Source: Caballeronia glathei
GTDB taxonomy: Bacteria; Pseudomonadota; Gammaproteobacteria; Burkholderiales; Burkholderiaceae
DNA length: 64,000 bases
Direction of reading: 5' to 3'
Assembly: GCF_000698595.1 (NCBI RefSeq)
Contig: NZ_JFHC01000020.1
Coordinates: forward strand, 46,070 to 110,069
The position numbers and the translations under genes are program-made. Below are positions 25,640 to 34,172 of this stretch, piece after piece. Position 1 is the stretch's first letter, and every line of letters begins with the position of its first letter. Under the pieces are notes generated by a model. It worked only from the letters and a program-made list of their open reading frames with translations. It was not told the origin of the DNA and made no database searches.

Positions 25640-26542
25640 CTAGCCTTCGCGAGCTTCGCCATGAGCGGTGAGATGATCGAGCAATGCCTTCTCGGACCGT
25701 TGCAACTGGTCGGCGGCGCGCACGCACAGCACGAGCCGGCGCTTCGCCCAGCGATCGGTCAGCGAGACGGTGCGGATGCCGAGCGCGCCCTTGTAGCGCT
25801 TTGCCGCCGTGAGGGGCACGATGCCGACGCCCGCACCGTATTCGGCCATGCAGCAGATGCCGTCGAAGGTACGCACGCGCGCGCGGAAGTCGAGCGTCAG
25901 GCCGGCGAGCACGGCCTGCTCGTTCAGATACTCCTGCATCGGGCTGCCGTCGGAGAGCCCGATGAAGTTGCGTTCGTTCACATCCTGAAGCGCGATGCGC
26001 CGCTCTCCGGCGAGCGGATGATCGCGGCTCACCACGAGAACGAACTGGTCCATGGCAAACGGAAAAGTCTGCAGCGCGCCGTGATCGACGGCATCCGTCG
26101 CAATTCCGATCGGCGCCGTTCCCGCGAGCACCGCCTTGACGGTCTGCGTGCTCAGGCGCTCCTTCAGATCGATATGCACGTTCGGATGGTCGCGCAGGAA
26201 CGGGGCGAGGGCGCGCGGGAGAAATTCGGTGATGGCTGCCGTATTCGCCCACAGCCGGATACGGGTCTTGCGCCGCTCCGAATGTTCGCCCAGTTCCCCC
26301 TGCATGCGATCGATCTGTCCGAGCACGAGGCGCGCATGGTGGGCGAGCGTGTCGCCCGCGGGCGTGGACTCGACGCCGCGCCGGCCCCGCGCGAGGAGCG
26401 GCATGCCGATCGCTTCCTCCATGCCGCGAAGACGCGCGCTCGCGGACGGCAGCGACATGTTCGCCTTTGCCGCTCCATGCGTGATGCTGCCGGTCTCGAT
26501 GATGAACGTGAAGAGGCGAAGGTCGGTCAGGTCGAAGCGCAT
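25640..26542 (-). CDS. LysR family transcriptional regulator
   Basis: 300 residues from the ATG at 26542 (MRFDLTDLRLFTFIIETGSI). The helix-turn-helix covers about residues 5-60 with the recognition part MSLPSASARLRGMEEAIGMP, followed by the effector domain. It is divergent from the TSUP exporter gene across 139 bp, so that transporter is the likely target. The effector is unknown. Confidence 0.93.
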   Translation of the reverse strand: MRFDLTDLRLFTFIIETGSITHGAAKANMSLPSASARLRGMEEAIGMPLLARGRRGVESTPAGDTLAHHARLVLGQIDRMQGELGEHSERRKTRIRLWANTAAITEFLPRALAPFLRDHPNVHIDLKERLSTQTVKAVLAGTAPIGIATDAVDHGALQTFPFAMDQFVLVVSRDHPLAGERRIALQDVNERNFIGLSDGSPMQEYLNEQAVLAGLTLDFRARVRTFDGICCMAEYGAGVGIVPLTAAKRYKGALGIRTVSLTDRWAKRRLVLCVRAADQLQRSEKALLDHLTAHGEAREG

Positions 26543-26681
26543 GAGCGGGGCTTTCCGTATTGGTCTGGGTATCGGGTATGCGAGCCTTAGGCAAACCCGA
26601 AGGCTCGGTAAGTTTATTCCGCATTGTGGCGCGTGCATATTCGCGGAAGAATGGGCACGTCCTTTCCTGCATCCGAGACCG

Positions 26682-27431
26682 ATGACTTACCCTGCCGCAT
26701 TCCGGATAGCGATCGTTTCGCTCACCTTTCTCCTTGCCGGCACCGTGAAAGGCGTGACGGGCATGGGCTTGCCGACGGTCGCGATGGGCGTGCTCGGCGC
26801 CTTCATGCTGCCCGCCGAAGCGGCGGCGTTGCTCATCCTGCCGTCCTTCATCACGAATGCATGGCAACTGCTTGCGGGCCCCCGCCTGCTCGTGCTGTTC
26901 AGACGGTTCTGGCCGATGATAGCGGGCATCGCGTGCGGCACGATGCTTGCCGCGTCGTTGATGACCGGCAGCAAGACGCACTGGGCCGTGCTCGGACTGG
27001 GAACGGTGCTCACGCTCTACGCCGCATCGGGGCTGCTTGCCTGGCGCTTCACGGTGCCCGCGCGGCATGAGCACCGCCTGTCGCCGCTCATCGGTGTCGT
27101 GACCGGCCTGATCACCGGCGGAACCGGCGTTGCCGTCGTGCCTGCCGCGCCCTATCTTCAGTCGCTCGATCTGAAGAAGGAAGATCTCGTGCAGGCCCTC
27201 GGCATGTCGTTCACCGTGTCGACGATCGCGCTTGCCACCGGCCTCGCACACGCGGGCGCATTTGCGATCGGCGACGTGCGCGATTCCCTGCTCGCGGTCG
27301 TTCCCGCACTTGCGGGCATGTGGATCGGCCAACGCATACGTGGGCGCATCAGTCCCGCGAGCTTTCGCCGCTGGTTCTTCTTGTGCCTGCTCGCGCTCGG
27401 TCTTCAACTGATTGTGCGCCAGATCGTTTGA
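26682..27431 (+). CDS. TSUP family (TauE/SafE) membrane transporter
   Basis: 249 residues from the ATG at 26682. About eight hydrophobic segments are visible, with the family repeat patterns GTVKGVTGMGLPTVAMGVLG near the N-terminus and GVVTGLITGGTGVAVVPAAP in the second half. Members move sulfite, sulfoacetate or other organic anions across the inner membrane. The substrate cannot be read from the sequence. The divergent LysR gene probably controls it. A very small gene with a strong ribosome site follows. Confidence 0.88.
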   Translation: MTYPAAFRIAIVSLTFLLAGTVKGVTGMGLPTVAMGVLGAFMLPAEAAALLILPSFITNAWQLLAGPRLLVLFRRFWPMIAGIACGTMLAASLMTGSKTHWAVLGLGTVLTLYAASGLLAWRFTVPARHEHRLSPLIGVVTGLITGGTGVAVVPAAPYLQSLDLKKEDLVQALGMSFTVSTIALATGLAHAGAFAIGDVRDSLLAVVPALAGMWIGQRIRGRISPASFRRWFFLCLLALGLQLIVRQIV

Positions 27432-27462
27432 GCATCCTCATCGACGTACGGGAGGACAGACC

Positions 27463-27567
27463 ATGACCTGCATTCTCGAAACGCTCGGCGCGCTGGCGGT
27501 GCTGGCGAGCATCGTGGCCAGAATAAGCGTGCTTCGACGCGCAGGTTCCGGGAAGCGGCGGCGTTAG
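27463..27567 (+). CDS. Possible 34-residue membrane microprotein
   Basis: A short frame MTCILETLGALAVLASIVAR followed by ISVLRRAGSGKRRR and TAG has GGGAGG about 8 bp before the ATG, one of the stronger ribosome sites in the window. The first 23 residues form one hydrophobic helix and the tail is strongly basic, as in many bacterial single-pass microproteins. It follows the TSUP gene by 31 bp and may share its transcript. Expression is unproven. Confidence 0.45.
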   Translation: MTCILETLGALAVLASIVARISVLRRAGSGKRRR

Positions 27568-27667
27568 TCCAGGCGGTCCACCACTCCTTCATTCGACGCG
27601 ACGCGCATCGCGCGGTCGCGAAAAATCCTCTCGCCAGCCCTTCCATCGCGCGTCGCGCGCAAGGGAT

Positions 27668-27697
27668 GCCCCGGTCATACATCCGTATGACCGGGGC
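27668..27697 (+). terminator. Strong hairpin after the TSUP/small gene
   Basis: A 13-bp perfect stem starting GCCCCGGTCATAC (27668-27680), with loop ATCC and the matching arm 27685-27697, is followed by a second short inverted repeat CCGCGA-A-TCGCGG (27698-27710). It sits 100 bp after the small gene and 145 bp before the next gene. There is no T tract, so it is either a terminator with atypical tail or a structured RNA element. Confidence 0.5.
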
Positions 27698-27841
27698 CCG
27701 CGAATCGCGGTCTGCAAGCGGATTCGCGCGTCGTTCTCGTCAAACTGCTCCGAAAAAAGTCATGTGCGCCGGAATATCGGGCGACGTGCCGGTGTTCGCC
27801 CCCATGAACACTCACACAATGACAGTACACAGGAGCCTGAA

Positions 27842-28183
27842 ATGAAGAAGCTTGCCCTTGCCACCGTATCGCTTGCACTGCTCGCCTCGTCGGGCGTTTT
27901 CTCCAACGCCTTCGCGCAGGAAGTCACGCGCGCCGAAGTCCGTCAGCAACTCGTGCAGGCAGAGAACAACGGTTCGCGATTCGTGACCGACGCGTCGTAC
28001 CCCGAAGTCAGCCCGATCTATGCGCAGCAGGTCGCGCGTCTGAAAGCACAGAACGATTCGGGCATGGGCGCGGACACGTCCGGAACGAGCGCGAGCGGTG
28101 CGCGCGCACCGATGCACGCGATGACCGTCAACGATGCCTGCGTCGGACCGGCGAGCTTCTGCAAGCCGTACTTCGGAAGCTGA
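27842..28183 (+). CDS. DUF4148-type small exported protein
   Basis: 113 residues. The signal peptide (MKKLALATVSLALLASSGVF...NAFAQ) is followed by TRAEVRQQLVQAENNGSRF and YPEVSPIYAQQVARLKAQ, a DUF4148 pattern. Two cysteines near the C-terminus (ACVGPASFCKPYFGS) could form a disulfide, and the tail resembles the end of the paralogue at 9.8 kb (SIYFGN). AGGAG lies 6 bp before the ATG. Function is unknown. The next DUF4148 gene follows by 52 bp. Confidence 0.85.
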   Translation: MKKLALATVSLALLASSGVFSNAFAQEVTRAEVRQQLVQAENNGSRFVTDASYPEVSPIYAQQVARLKAQNDSGMGADTSGTSASGARAPMHAMTVNDACVGPASFCKPYFGS

Positions 28184-28235
28184 TCCGCGTGACAGATGAT
28201 TCACCGTCTCTCAATCCTTCACGGAGTTTGCAATC

Positions 28236-28526
28236 ATGAAAACGCTTGTCTACATCGCGCTTGCAGTGGGCGCCCTGGCGGGTCCCGCGCTGTCCTTCGC
28301 AGACACGGCCAACGACGCGCTGACGCGCGCGCAGGTGCGTGCTGATCTCGTGCGCGCCGAGCACGCGGGGTATCGCCCGATCGGCGAGGACGCGAGCTAC
28401 CCGGCCGACATTCAGTCCGTCGATGCCAGAATCGCGGCGCAGGACGACCAGCGCGCGACGAGCGCGCTAGGCGGTGCGCAAGAAAACGGTGCATCGCAGT
28501 CAGGAGGCGCACCGGCGCGGCAGTGA
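28236..28526 (+). CDS. DUF4148 small exported protein
   Basis: 96 residues. The signal peptide MKTLVYIALAVGALAGPALS ends near SFA. The core TRAQVRADLVRAEHAGYRP and YPADIQSVDARIAAQDDQ is nearly the same as in the protein at 9.8 kb. It is tandem with another family member 52 bp upstream and possibly cotranscribed with it. It is expected in the periplasm; function is unknown. Confidence 0.87.
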   Translation: MKTLVYIALAVGALAGPALSFADTANDALTRAQVRADLVRAEHAGYRPIGEDASYPADIQSVDARIAAQDDQRATSALGGAQENGASQSGGAPARQ

Positions 28527-28568
28527 CGCACGAGCCATGTTTTCGATCACCCGGTGAAACCGCTGTTG

Positions 28569-28610
28569 TTTGGATAAAAAGTCCAAATTAGACAAACGGT
28601 TTAAACTGTT
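28569..28610. promoter_or_regulatory. Two dyads upstream of the aminotransferase/YheO operon
   Basis: TTTGGA-N7-TCCAAA (28569-28587) is followed by a near-perfect palindrome centred on GTTTAAAC (28595-28610, with flanks AACG and TGTT). They lie 93-134 bp before the aminotransferase start, in an AT-rich patch. They are candidate sites for the YheO-type regulator encoded in the operon. Confidence 0.45.
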
Positions 28611-28702
28611 GTACCGTACGTCTGCTGATGGGCTGCATGCGAACCGAATGGCGCGCGCCGCGAAGCAACGACACGATCAACGACCCGACAAGGTGAACGA
28701 GC

Positions 28703-29839
28703 ATGGCCACACTCCCGGATTTCCGGCTGGAAACGTACTTCTCGAAGTGGGAGTTTTCGGCGCGCTACCACATGACGGCATCCGACGCGGAGAGCATGTC
28801 CATCAAGGCGTTGCTCGCGCTTGCGGACGACCGCGACAGGGACGCGTTCGACAACCTCTCGCTCGGCTACACGCAGACTTTCGGCGCGCCCGAGTTGCGC
28901 GAGGTGATCGCGGCCACGTACGAGCGTCAGGCGGCGGCGGATATTCTGTGCTTCGCCGGCGCGGAAGAGGGGCTGTATGTGGCGATGCACGCGATCCTCG
29001 ACAAGGGCGATCACGCGATCGTCGTCACGCCGAACTACCAGTCGTCGGAAACGGTGCCGCTCAGCATCTGCGAGGTCACGGGCGTAGCGCTCGATCCGGC
29101 GCGCGGCTGGACGCTCGATATCGATGCGGTCGCGGCGGCCATCCGGCCGAGCACGAAGCTCGTCTCCATCAACTTCCCGCACAACCCGACGGGCAAGATT
29201 CTGGAGCGTGACCGTTTCGACGCGCTCGTCGCGCTGTGCCGCCAGCATGGCATCTACCTCTTCAGCGACGAGGCGTATCGCCTGCTCGGCGCCGGCGGCA
29301 CGCCGCAGCTGCCCGCCGCCGCCGATGTCTACGAGCGCGGGCTCTCGCTTTCCGTGATGTCGAAGCCCTATGGCCTGCCGGGTCTCAGGATCGGCTGGAT
29401 CGCGTGTCACGACAGGGCACTGCTCTCGCGCATGGAGCGGATGAAGCACTATCTGTCGATCTGCAATTCCGGGCCGGGCGAAGTGCTTGCGCGCATCGCG
29501 CTGAAAGCGAAGGACACGATCCTCGCGCGCATTCACGCGCTGATGACGCACAACCTCGCGGTGCTCGACCGCTTCTTCGCGGACTTCGAAGACCGGTTCG
29601 AATGGTATCGCCCGGATGGCGGGTGCGTTGCATATCCGCGCTATCTTGGTGCAGAGGGCGTGGAGCAGTTCACGACAGACCTCGTCGAACGAACGGGCGT
29701 GCTGCTGCTGCCGTCGAGCATCTACCGCTCCGAGTTGAACCCGGTGCCCGCTGACCGGTTCCGCATCGGCTATGGCCGCGCGAACATCGAAGAGGGTCTC
29801 GGCGTCCTGCAGGATTACCTGCGAAGCAGCACGCGATGA
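28703..29839 (+). CDS. Class I/II PLP-dependent aminotransferase
   Basis: 378 residues of the fold-type I aminotransferase family. Visible active-site positions are N161 in HNPTG, D189 and Y192 in SDEAYRL, the Schiff-base lysine K221 in MSKPYGLPG and R229 in LRIGW. It transfers amino groups between an amino acid or amine and a keto acid. AAGGTGA precedes the ATG. The YheO-type regulator gene begins 16 bp after its stop, so they form an operon, with the amine-type ABC genes further down on the same strand. Confidence 0.9.
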   Translation: MATLPDFRLETYFSKWEFSARYHMTASDAESMSIKALLALADDRDRDAFDNLSLGYTQTFGAPELREVIAATYERQAAADILCFAGAEEGLYVAMHAILDKGDHAIVVTPNYQSSETVPLSICEVTGVALDPARGWTLDIDAVAAAIRPSTKLVSINFPHNPTGKILERDRFDALVALCRQHGIYLFSDEAYRLLGAGGTPQLPAAADVYERGLSLSVMSKPYGLPGLRIGWIACHDRALLSRMERMKHYLSICNSGPGEVLARIALKAKDTILARIHALMTHNLAVLDRFFADFEDRFEWYRPDGGCVAYPRYLGAEGVEQFTTDLVERTGVLLLPSSIYRSELNPVPADRFRIGYGRANIEEGLGVLQDYLRSSTR

Positions 29840-29855
29840 CGCAGGGCGATCTGTG

Positions 29856-30551
29856 ATGATTGATATCGGCTTTCTGAAAGCGGCGGCCGACGGCATTGCC
29901 GCGCTGCTCTTCCCCGATCTGGAAGCGGTCGTGCACGACGCGAGGACGGGGCTCGTCGCGCATATCGCGAATGGCTTCTCGAAGCGCAAGCCCGGCGACC
30001 CGTCCCTCATCTCCGACCTGCCTGCCTTGCAGGAAGGCGGCGACGTCATCGGCCCCTACGAGAAGGGCGGGCCCAACAACCGCAAGCTGCGCTCGATCAC
30101 TATTGTCGCGCGTTCGGAGCAAGGCGAGATCGTGGCGCTGCTCTGCCTGAACTTCGATGTCTCCGCGCTGACCCAGGTACAGAAGCTCCTGAGCGGCTTT
30201 GCGGTCGGCGCGCAGTCGCAGGCGCGGCCCGACGCGTTGTTCAGGTCGGACTGGAAGGAAAGGCTCAACGAAATCGCGGAGCAGGTGTCGGCGCAATGCT
30301 GTGTGCGCACGAGCGACTTCGGGCGAACGGAGATCACACTGGTGCTCGCGCAGGCGAGGGCGGACGGATTGCTCAGCGTGAGAAATTTCATCGACCATGT
30401 TGGCGAATATTTCGGCGTCTCGCGCGCGACGGTCTACAACTACCTCAAGGCCGCGCCCGGCGAAGCCGCCGCAACCCACGGCGACAGCGAACCGGCGAAC
30501 GGCGCGCAGCGCGTGCGCGCAAAGGCCCCGTCCCGACGCAAGTGGAAGTAA
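29856..30551 (+). CDS. YheO-like PAS/HTH transcriptional regulator (DauR type)
   Basis: 231 residues from the ATG at 29856. The N-terminal YheO-like PAS domain (about 5-120) contains FPDLEAVVHDARTG and HIANGFSKRKPGDPS. The C-terminal HTH (about 160-205) ends in VGEYFGVSRATVYNYLK. Known members include DauR, which controls D-arginine catabolism. Its place directly behind an aminotransferase suggests it regulates amino acid or amine use from this cluster. Confidence 0.88.
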   Translation: MIDIGFLKAAADGIAALLFPDLEAVVHDARTGLVAHIANGFSKRKPGDPSLISDLPALQEGGDVIGPYEKGGPNNRKLRSITIVARSEQGEIVALLCLNFDVSALTQVQKLLSGFAVGAQSQARPDALFRSDWKERLNEIAEQVSAQCCVRTSDFGRTEITLVLAQARADGLLSVRNFIDHVGEYFGVSRATVYNYLKAAPGEAAATHGDSEPANGAQRVRAKAPSRRKWK

Positions 30552-30853
30552 CCATGCATTGCATCGCACCGATGCGATCGGGCAGGCACACACGTCTCGC
30601 GTCCGAGCGCGAAGACTTGTTCAGTCACGGAATAAATCGGCCCTTCGGCTGTTATCTATGAGGTGGAAAGGCTTGCGGACCCCCAATCGATCAATCGATC
30701 CGTACGCCGACACGTTTCTGTCGTAATCGGTGCGTCATGTCCGGACAAAACGCTGCTCGTCCGGTCGGACGCCGAAACGGACCGCCGATACCGCCTACCG
30801 CGGAGGCTGCGGTCCATCGCGCACGGCCTGCTTACCGTGGCGGGCCCGGTCCG

Positions 30854-30887
30854 CGATCGTGCGTAGCAGCACTTCCACGATCGTGGA
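30854..30887. promoter_or_regulatory. 14-bp palindrome and repeated half-site before the ABC operon
   Basis: In the gene-free stretch 30552-30940 a perfect palindrome TCCACGATCGTGGA (30874-30887) lies 53 bp before the ATPase start. Its core CGATCGTG also occurs at 30854-30861, 24 bp upstream, about two helical turns. A tandem AATCGATC repeat is at 30685-30700. No gene is seen in this gap. This is a good operator candidate for the polyamine-type import operon. Confidence 0.5.
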
Positions 30888-30940
30888 CTCGTTTCGGCAT
30901 CACTGGCGGCGACAGATGACCCATCTCCAGGAAGATGCTG

Positions 30941-32074
30941 ATGATGCCGTTACCAGTGCCGCAATCGGCCTATCAAAGCAGGGTGTCGCTCAATGAAGTG
31001 AGCAAGAGCTACGGCGGCCGGCGGGCGCTGCGCGAGTTCTCGCTCGACGTCGCGGCGGGCGAGTTCCTTGCCGTTCTCGGGCCGAGCGGCAGCGGCAAGA
31101 CGACGGCGTTGCGTCTCATCGCGGGCCTCGAGACGCCCGACGAAGGACAGGTGTTCATCGAGGGCAGAGATGTCACGTGCGTTCCCGCCGAGCAGCGCGA
31201 CGTCAACACCGTCTTCCAGAGCTATGCGCTCTTCCCCCATCTGAACGTGCTCGACAACGTCGCATACGGCCCGCGCATGCGCGGCCTCTCCCGCAAGGCA
31301 CGGCACGCGAGAGCCTACGACCTGCTCGAGCTGGTGCGCCTCTCGGACGCGGCCATGCGCCGTCCGCACGAATTGTCCGGAGGCATGCAGCAGCGGGTCG
31401 CGCTTGCCCGCGCGCTTGCCAATGCTCCGGCGGTGCTGCTGCTCGACGAGCCGCTCGGCGCGCTCGACCGCAAGCTGCGCTGCGAGATGCAGCGCGAGCT
31501 GCGGCGCGTGCACAGCGAGCTGGCGGGCACCTTCATCTATGTCACGCACGATCAGGAAGAAGCGTTCGCCATGGCGGACCGGCTCGCCGTCATGCGCGAA
31601 GGACGCATCGAACAGGTCGGTTCCCCGGCGGAAATCTACGACCGGCCGGCCAATGCATGGGTCGCGCGCTTCGTCGGCGGCGCCAACATGCTCCGCGCGC
31701 ACGTGGACCGCATCGGCCGCAGCGCGATGCTCACGTCGAGGCCCGGCCTGATCGAAGCCGGCTATTTCGACGAAGACCTGATGAGCGGCGACACCGCGCT
31801 CGTGGTCATCAGGCCGGAGGCGACGCGCATCGAACGCAGCGGCCCGACCGCGCTCACCCGCACGAACCGCCTCGCGGCCCGGCTGCTCCACGTGGTCACG
31901 GCCGGTCCGTCGCGGCGTCTGAGCGCCGTCACCGCGGACGGCAGCGTCTTCGACTCGATCGAGGCGCGCAAGCCGGGCATGTCGCCAAGCCATGGTCTCG
32001 CGCCGGGCAATCCCGTCTTCATCACATTCGATGCCGGTTCGGTACGCGCGTACCGCGACGACTGGTTCGCCTGA
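30941..32074 (+). CDS. ABC transporter ATP-binding protein, PotA-like
   Basis: 377 residues from the ATG at 30941, which stands 6 bp after AGGAAG; ATGs at 30935 and 30944 are the alternatives. Walker A is GPSGSGKTT, the Q-loop follows in FQSYALFPHL, the signature is LSGGMQQR, Walker B is VLLLDEPLGALD and the switch histidine is in YVTHDQEEA. A C-terminal TOBE-type region follows (about 270-377). It energises import through the permeases encoded downstream. Layout and similarity point to the spermidine/putrescine/Fe family of importers. Confidence 0.93.
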   Translation: MMPLPVPQSAYQSRVSLNEVSKSYGGRRALREFSLDVAAGEFLAVLGPSGSGKTTALRLIAGLETPDEGQVFIEGRDVTCVPAEQRDVNTVFQSYALFPHLNVLDNVAYGPRMRGLSRKARHARAYDLLELVRLSDAAMRRPHELSGGMQQRVALARALANAPAVLLLDEPLGALDRKLRCEMQRELRRVHSELAGTFIYVTHDQEEAFAMADRLAVMREGRIEQVGSPAEIYDRPANAWVARFVGGANMLRAHVDRIGRSAMLTSRPGLIEAGYFDEDLMSGDTALVVIRPEATRIERSGPTALTRTNRLAARLLHVVTAGPSRRLSAVTADGSVFDSIEARKPGMSPSHGLAPGNPVFITFDAGSVRAYRDDWFA

Positions 32075-32123
32075 GGCTCAGGCAACGCAACGTTCTCCGG
32101 CTGACTCGAAAGGTATCGCTTTG

Positions 32124-33227
32124 ATGAAGACAGATTCGCTCACCCTCGACTCGTCGTTGAGCCGCCGCTCCATGCTGCGCCGGCTGGGCGGCGCCTGCGC
32201 CACGGCCGCACTGGCGGCATGCGTGCCCGGCGCAGCGGCGGGGGCAGCGCGCCAGCTCGATGTCTACAGCTGGCCGAACTACTTTTCTCCCGGCGACCTG
32301 CGCGCCTATGCGCAGAAGTCCGGTGTCACGCCGAACGTCTCGACCTACGACTCCAACGAGACGCTGTTCGCGAGGCTCAACAGCGCGGCGGGCGCGGGCT
32401 ACGACGTCGTCATTCCCTCGTCGAGCTGGATCTCGCAGCTTGCCCGCAGGGGGCTGCTGCAGCCGATCGACCACGGCAGGCTGAACATCGGCGCGCTCGA
32501 TCCGAAGCTCATGAACCGTGTGTACGATCCTGGCAACCGGTACTCGATTCCGAAGGACTGGGGCCTGCTCGGCGTGCTCTACGACCCGGATGCGACGGGC
32601 GGCGATATCGCGACCTGGGAGGATTTCTTCAGGGCCGGGGAAAGGCCGGGCGTGTCGGGGAAGGTTCGTCTGTCCGTGTCGGGATGGGAGACGATCGGCC
32701 CCGAACTCTGGCTGCAGGGCAAGGACTGGAACACGGCGGATGCCGCCGCTATCCGCGCGGCGGCGGGCCGGCTCAAGGGCTTTGCGAAACACGTCAAGTC
32801 CTTTTCGGTTCTCGACCCCAACGCCGTCGCGAATGGCTCGATCGTGCTCGCACAGACCCACCAGAGCGCGGCGCGCGCCGCCATCGCGCTCAATCCGAAG
32901 CTGAGATGGGCGGTGCCGGGTCCGTTGAGCGAACTGTGGGTGGACAACTACGCGATCGCCGCGAACGCGCCCCATCTCGATCAGGCCTACGATTTCCTCG
33001 CCTATCAGCTGCGGCCCGAGGTGCAGATCTCCGAGACGCGGTATCTCGGCTTTCCGGCCGCACTGTCCGATCTGCGCGCGAAGCTCGGCGCGGATGTGCC
33101 CAACGCCGACCTCATTTTCGGCGGCAGGAATCTCGACTTCAGCAGGCTGACGTCGTTCGTGGTGAATCCTCAAACAATCGGGGTGTATCTTCAGATGCAG
33201 ACCGAAATCCAGGCGGCGGCTGGCTAA
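32124..33227 (+). CDS. ABC transporter substrate-binding protein, PotD-like
   Basis: 367 residues from the ATG at 32124, with AAAGGT before it. The export signal has twin arginines (LSRRSMLRRLGGACATAALAA) followed by AACVPGA, so it may be Tat-exported or a lipoprotein anchored through the cysteine. The mature start RQLDVYSWPNYFSP is characteristic of PotD-type polyamine-binding proteins. It catches the substrate in the periplasm. The ligand is probably a polyamine-like amine but is not proven. Confidence 0.9.
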   Translation: MKTDSLTLDSSLSRRSMLRRLGGACATAALAACVPGAAAGAARQLDVYSWPNYFSPGDLRAYAQKSGVTPNVSTYDSNETLFARLNSAAGAGYDVVIPSSSWISQLARRGLLQPIDHGRLNIGALDPKLMNRVYDPGNRYSIPKDWGLLGVLYDPDATGGDIATWEDFFRAGERPGVSGKVRLSVSGWETIGPELWLQGKDWNTADAAAIRAAAGRLKGFAKHVKSFSVLDPNAVANGSIVLAQTHQSAARAAIALNPKLRWAVPGPLSELWVDNYAIAANAPHLDQAYDFLAYQLRPEVQISETRYLGFPAALSDLRAKLGADVPNADLIFGGRNLDFSRLTSFVVNPQTIGVYLQMQTEIQAAAG

Positions 33228-33230
33228 AGC

Positions 33231-34172
33231 GTGGTGCGAGTCCTACTTCACCTGTTCGATGAACGTCGCGGCGCCGGCGGGCGATGCGACGGCTGTACCG
33301 ACCGCGGCGTGGGTCGTCGTCCCGCCACAGCCGGCAATCTGCCGCACCACCTGCTTGCGGGCGTGCCGGCGCTCTGGCTCGCGGTGTTCTTTCTCGCGCC
33401 GCTCGCGTTCACCGTGGTGTTCTCGTTCGGACGGCCGACGTTCGGCGGCGTCGTGCCCGACTTCACGCTCGACAACTACGCGGCCGCGCTCTCGGGCTTC
33501 TACGGCGCGACTTTCCTCAGGACGATCGCATTCGCGGCGTCGGCCTCGGCGCTTTGCCTCGGCGCCGCATTGCCCGTGGCCTATTTCGTGGCCCGCCATA
33601 CGCGGCGGCATCGCGCGCTTGCGATCGCGCTCATCGTGGTGCCGTACTTCTCGAGCTTCCTGATCCGCCTGATGTCGCTGCACATGCTGATGTCGCGTGA
33701 CGGCGCCGTGCAGGGCATGCTCAACGCGCTGCATCTGCACCACGGTCCGCTCGATGTGCTCGATACCCGCACGGCCGTATTCATCGGCATGGTGTACGGC
33801 TATCTGCCGATTGCCGTCGTGCCGCTCTTCGTCGTGATCGACCGGATCCCGCGCGCGCTCATCGAGGCGAGCCGCGATCTCGGCGCGTCGCGCTGGCAGA
33901 CCTTCCGCTTCATCACGCTGCCGATGATCCGCCCCGGCATCGCCACCGCGATTCTTCTGACGATGGTGCCGATGCTCGGCGAACTGGTGGTCCCGAGGCT
34001 GCTCGGCGGCGATCGCGGCATGCTGATGGGCCAGGCGATTTCCGCCCAGTACCTGCAATCGCAGAACTACGCGCTCGGCTCCGCGATGGCGGTGCTTGTG
34101 CTCGTCGCGGTGGCGATCATCGTCGCGGTGCTCGCCCGCATCACGCGAGGCTTTGCGGAGGTCGGGCGATGA
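33231..34172 (+). CDS. ABC transporter permease, PotB-like
   Basis: 313 residues as drawn from a GTG 3 bp after the previous stop. Six hydrophobic segments and the EAA loop IEASRDLGASRWQTFRFITLP are clear. The first 35 codons look wrong for this family (Arg/Cys-rich), while the neighbouring frame from an ATG at 33259 reads as a normal Ala-rich start. A frameshift near 33330 or a later GTG start at 33309 is therefore possible. The stop overlaps the start of the next permease (ATGA). Confidence 0.85.
   Translation: MVRVLLHLFDERRGAGGRCDGCTDRGVGRRPATAGNLPHHLLAGVPALWLAVFFLAPLAFTVVFSFGRPTFGGVVPDFTLDNYAAALSGFYGATFLRTIAFAASASALCLGAALPVAYFVARHTRRHRALAIALIVVPYFSSFLIRLMSLHMLMSRDGAVQGMLNALHLHHGPLDVLDTRTAVFIGMVYGYLPIAVVPLFVVIDRIPRALIEASRDLGASRWQTFRFITLPMIRPGIATAILLTMVPMLGELVVPRLLGGDRGMLMGQAISAQYLQSQNYALGSAMAVLVLVAVAIIVAVLARITRGFAEVGR

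Noticed and set aside
30685..30700. Tandem AATCGATC repeat as an attachment site or CRISPR unit
   Set aside because: Only two 8-bp units occur, with no spacers, integrase or cas genes.
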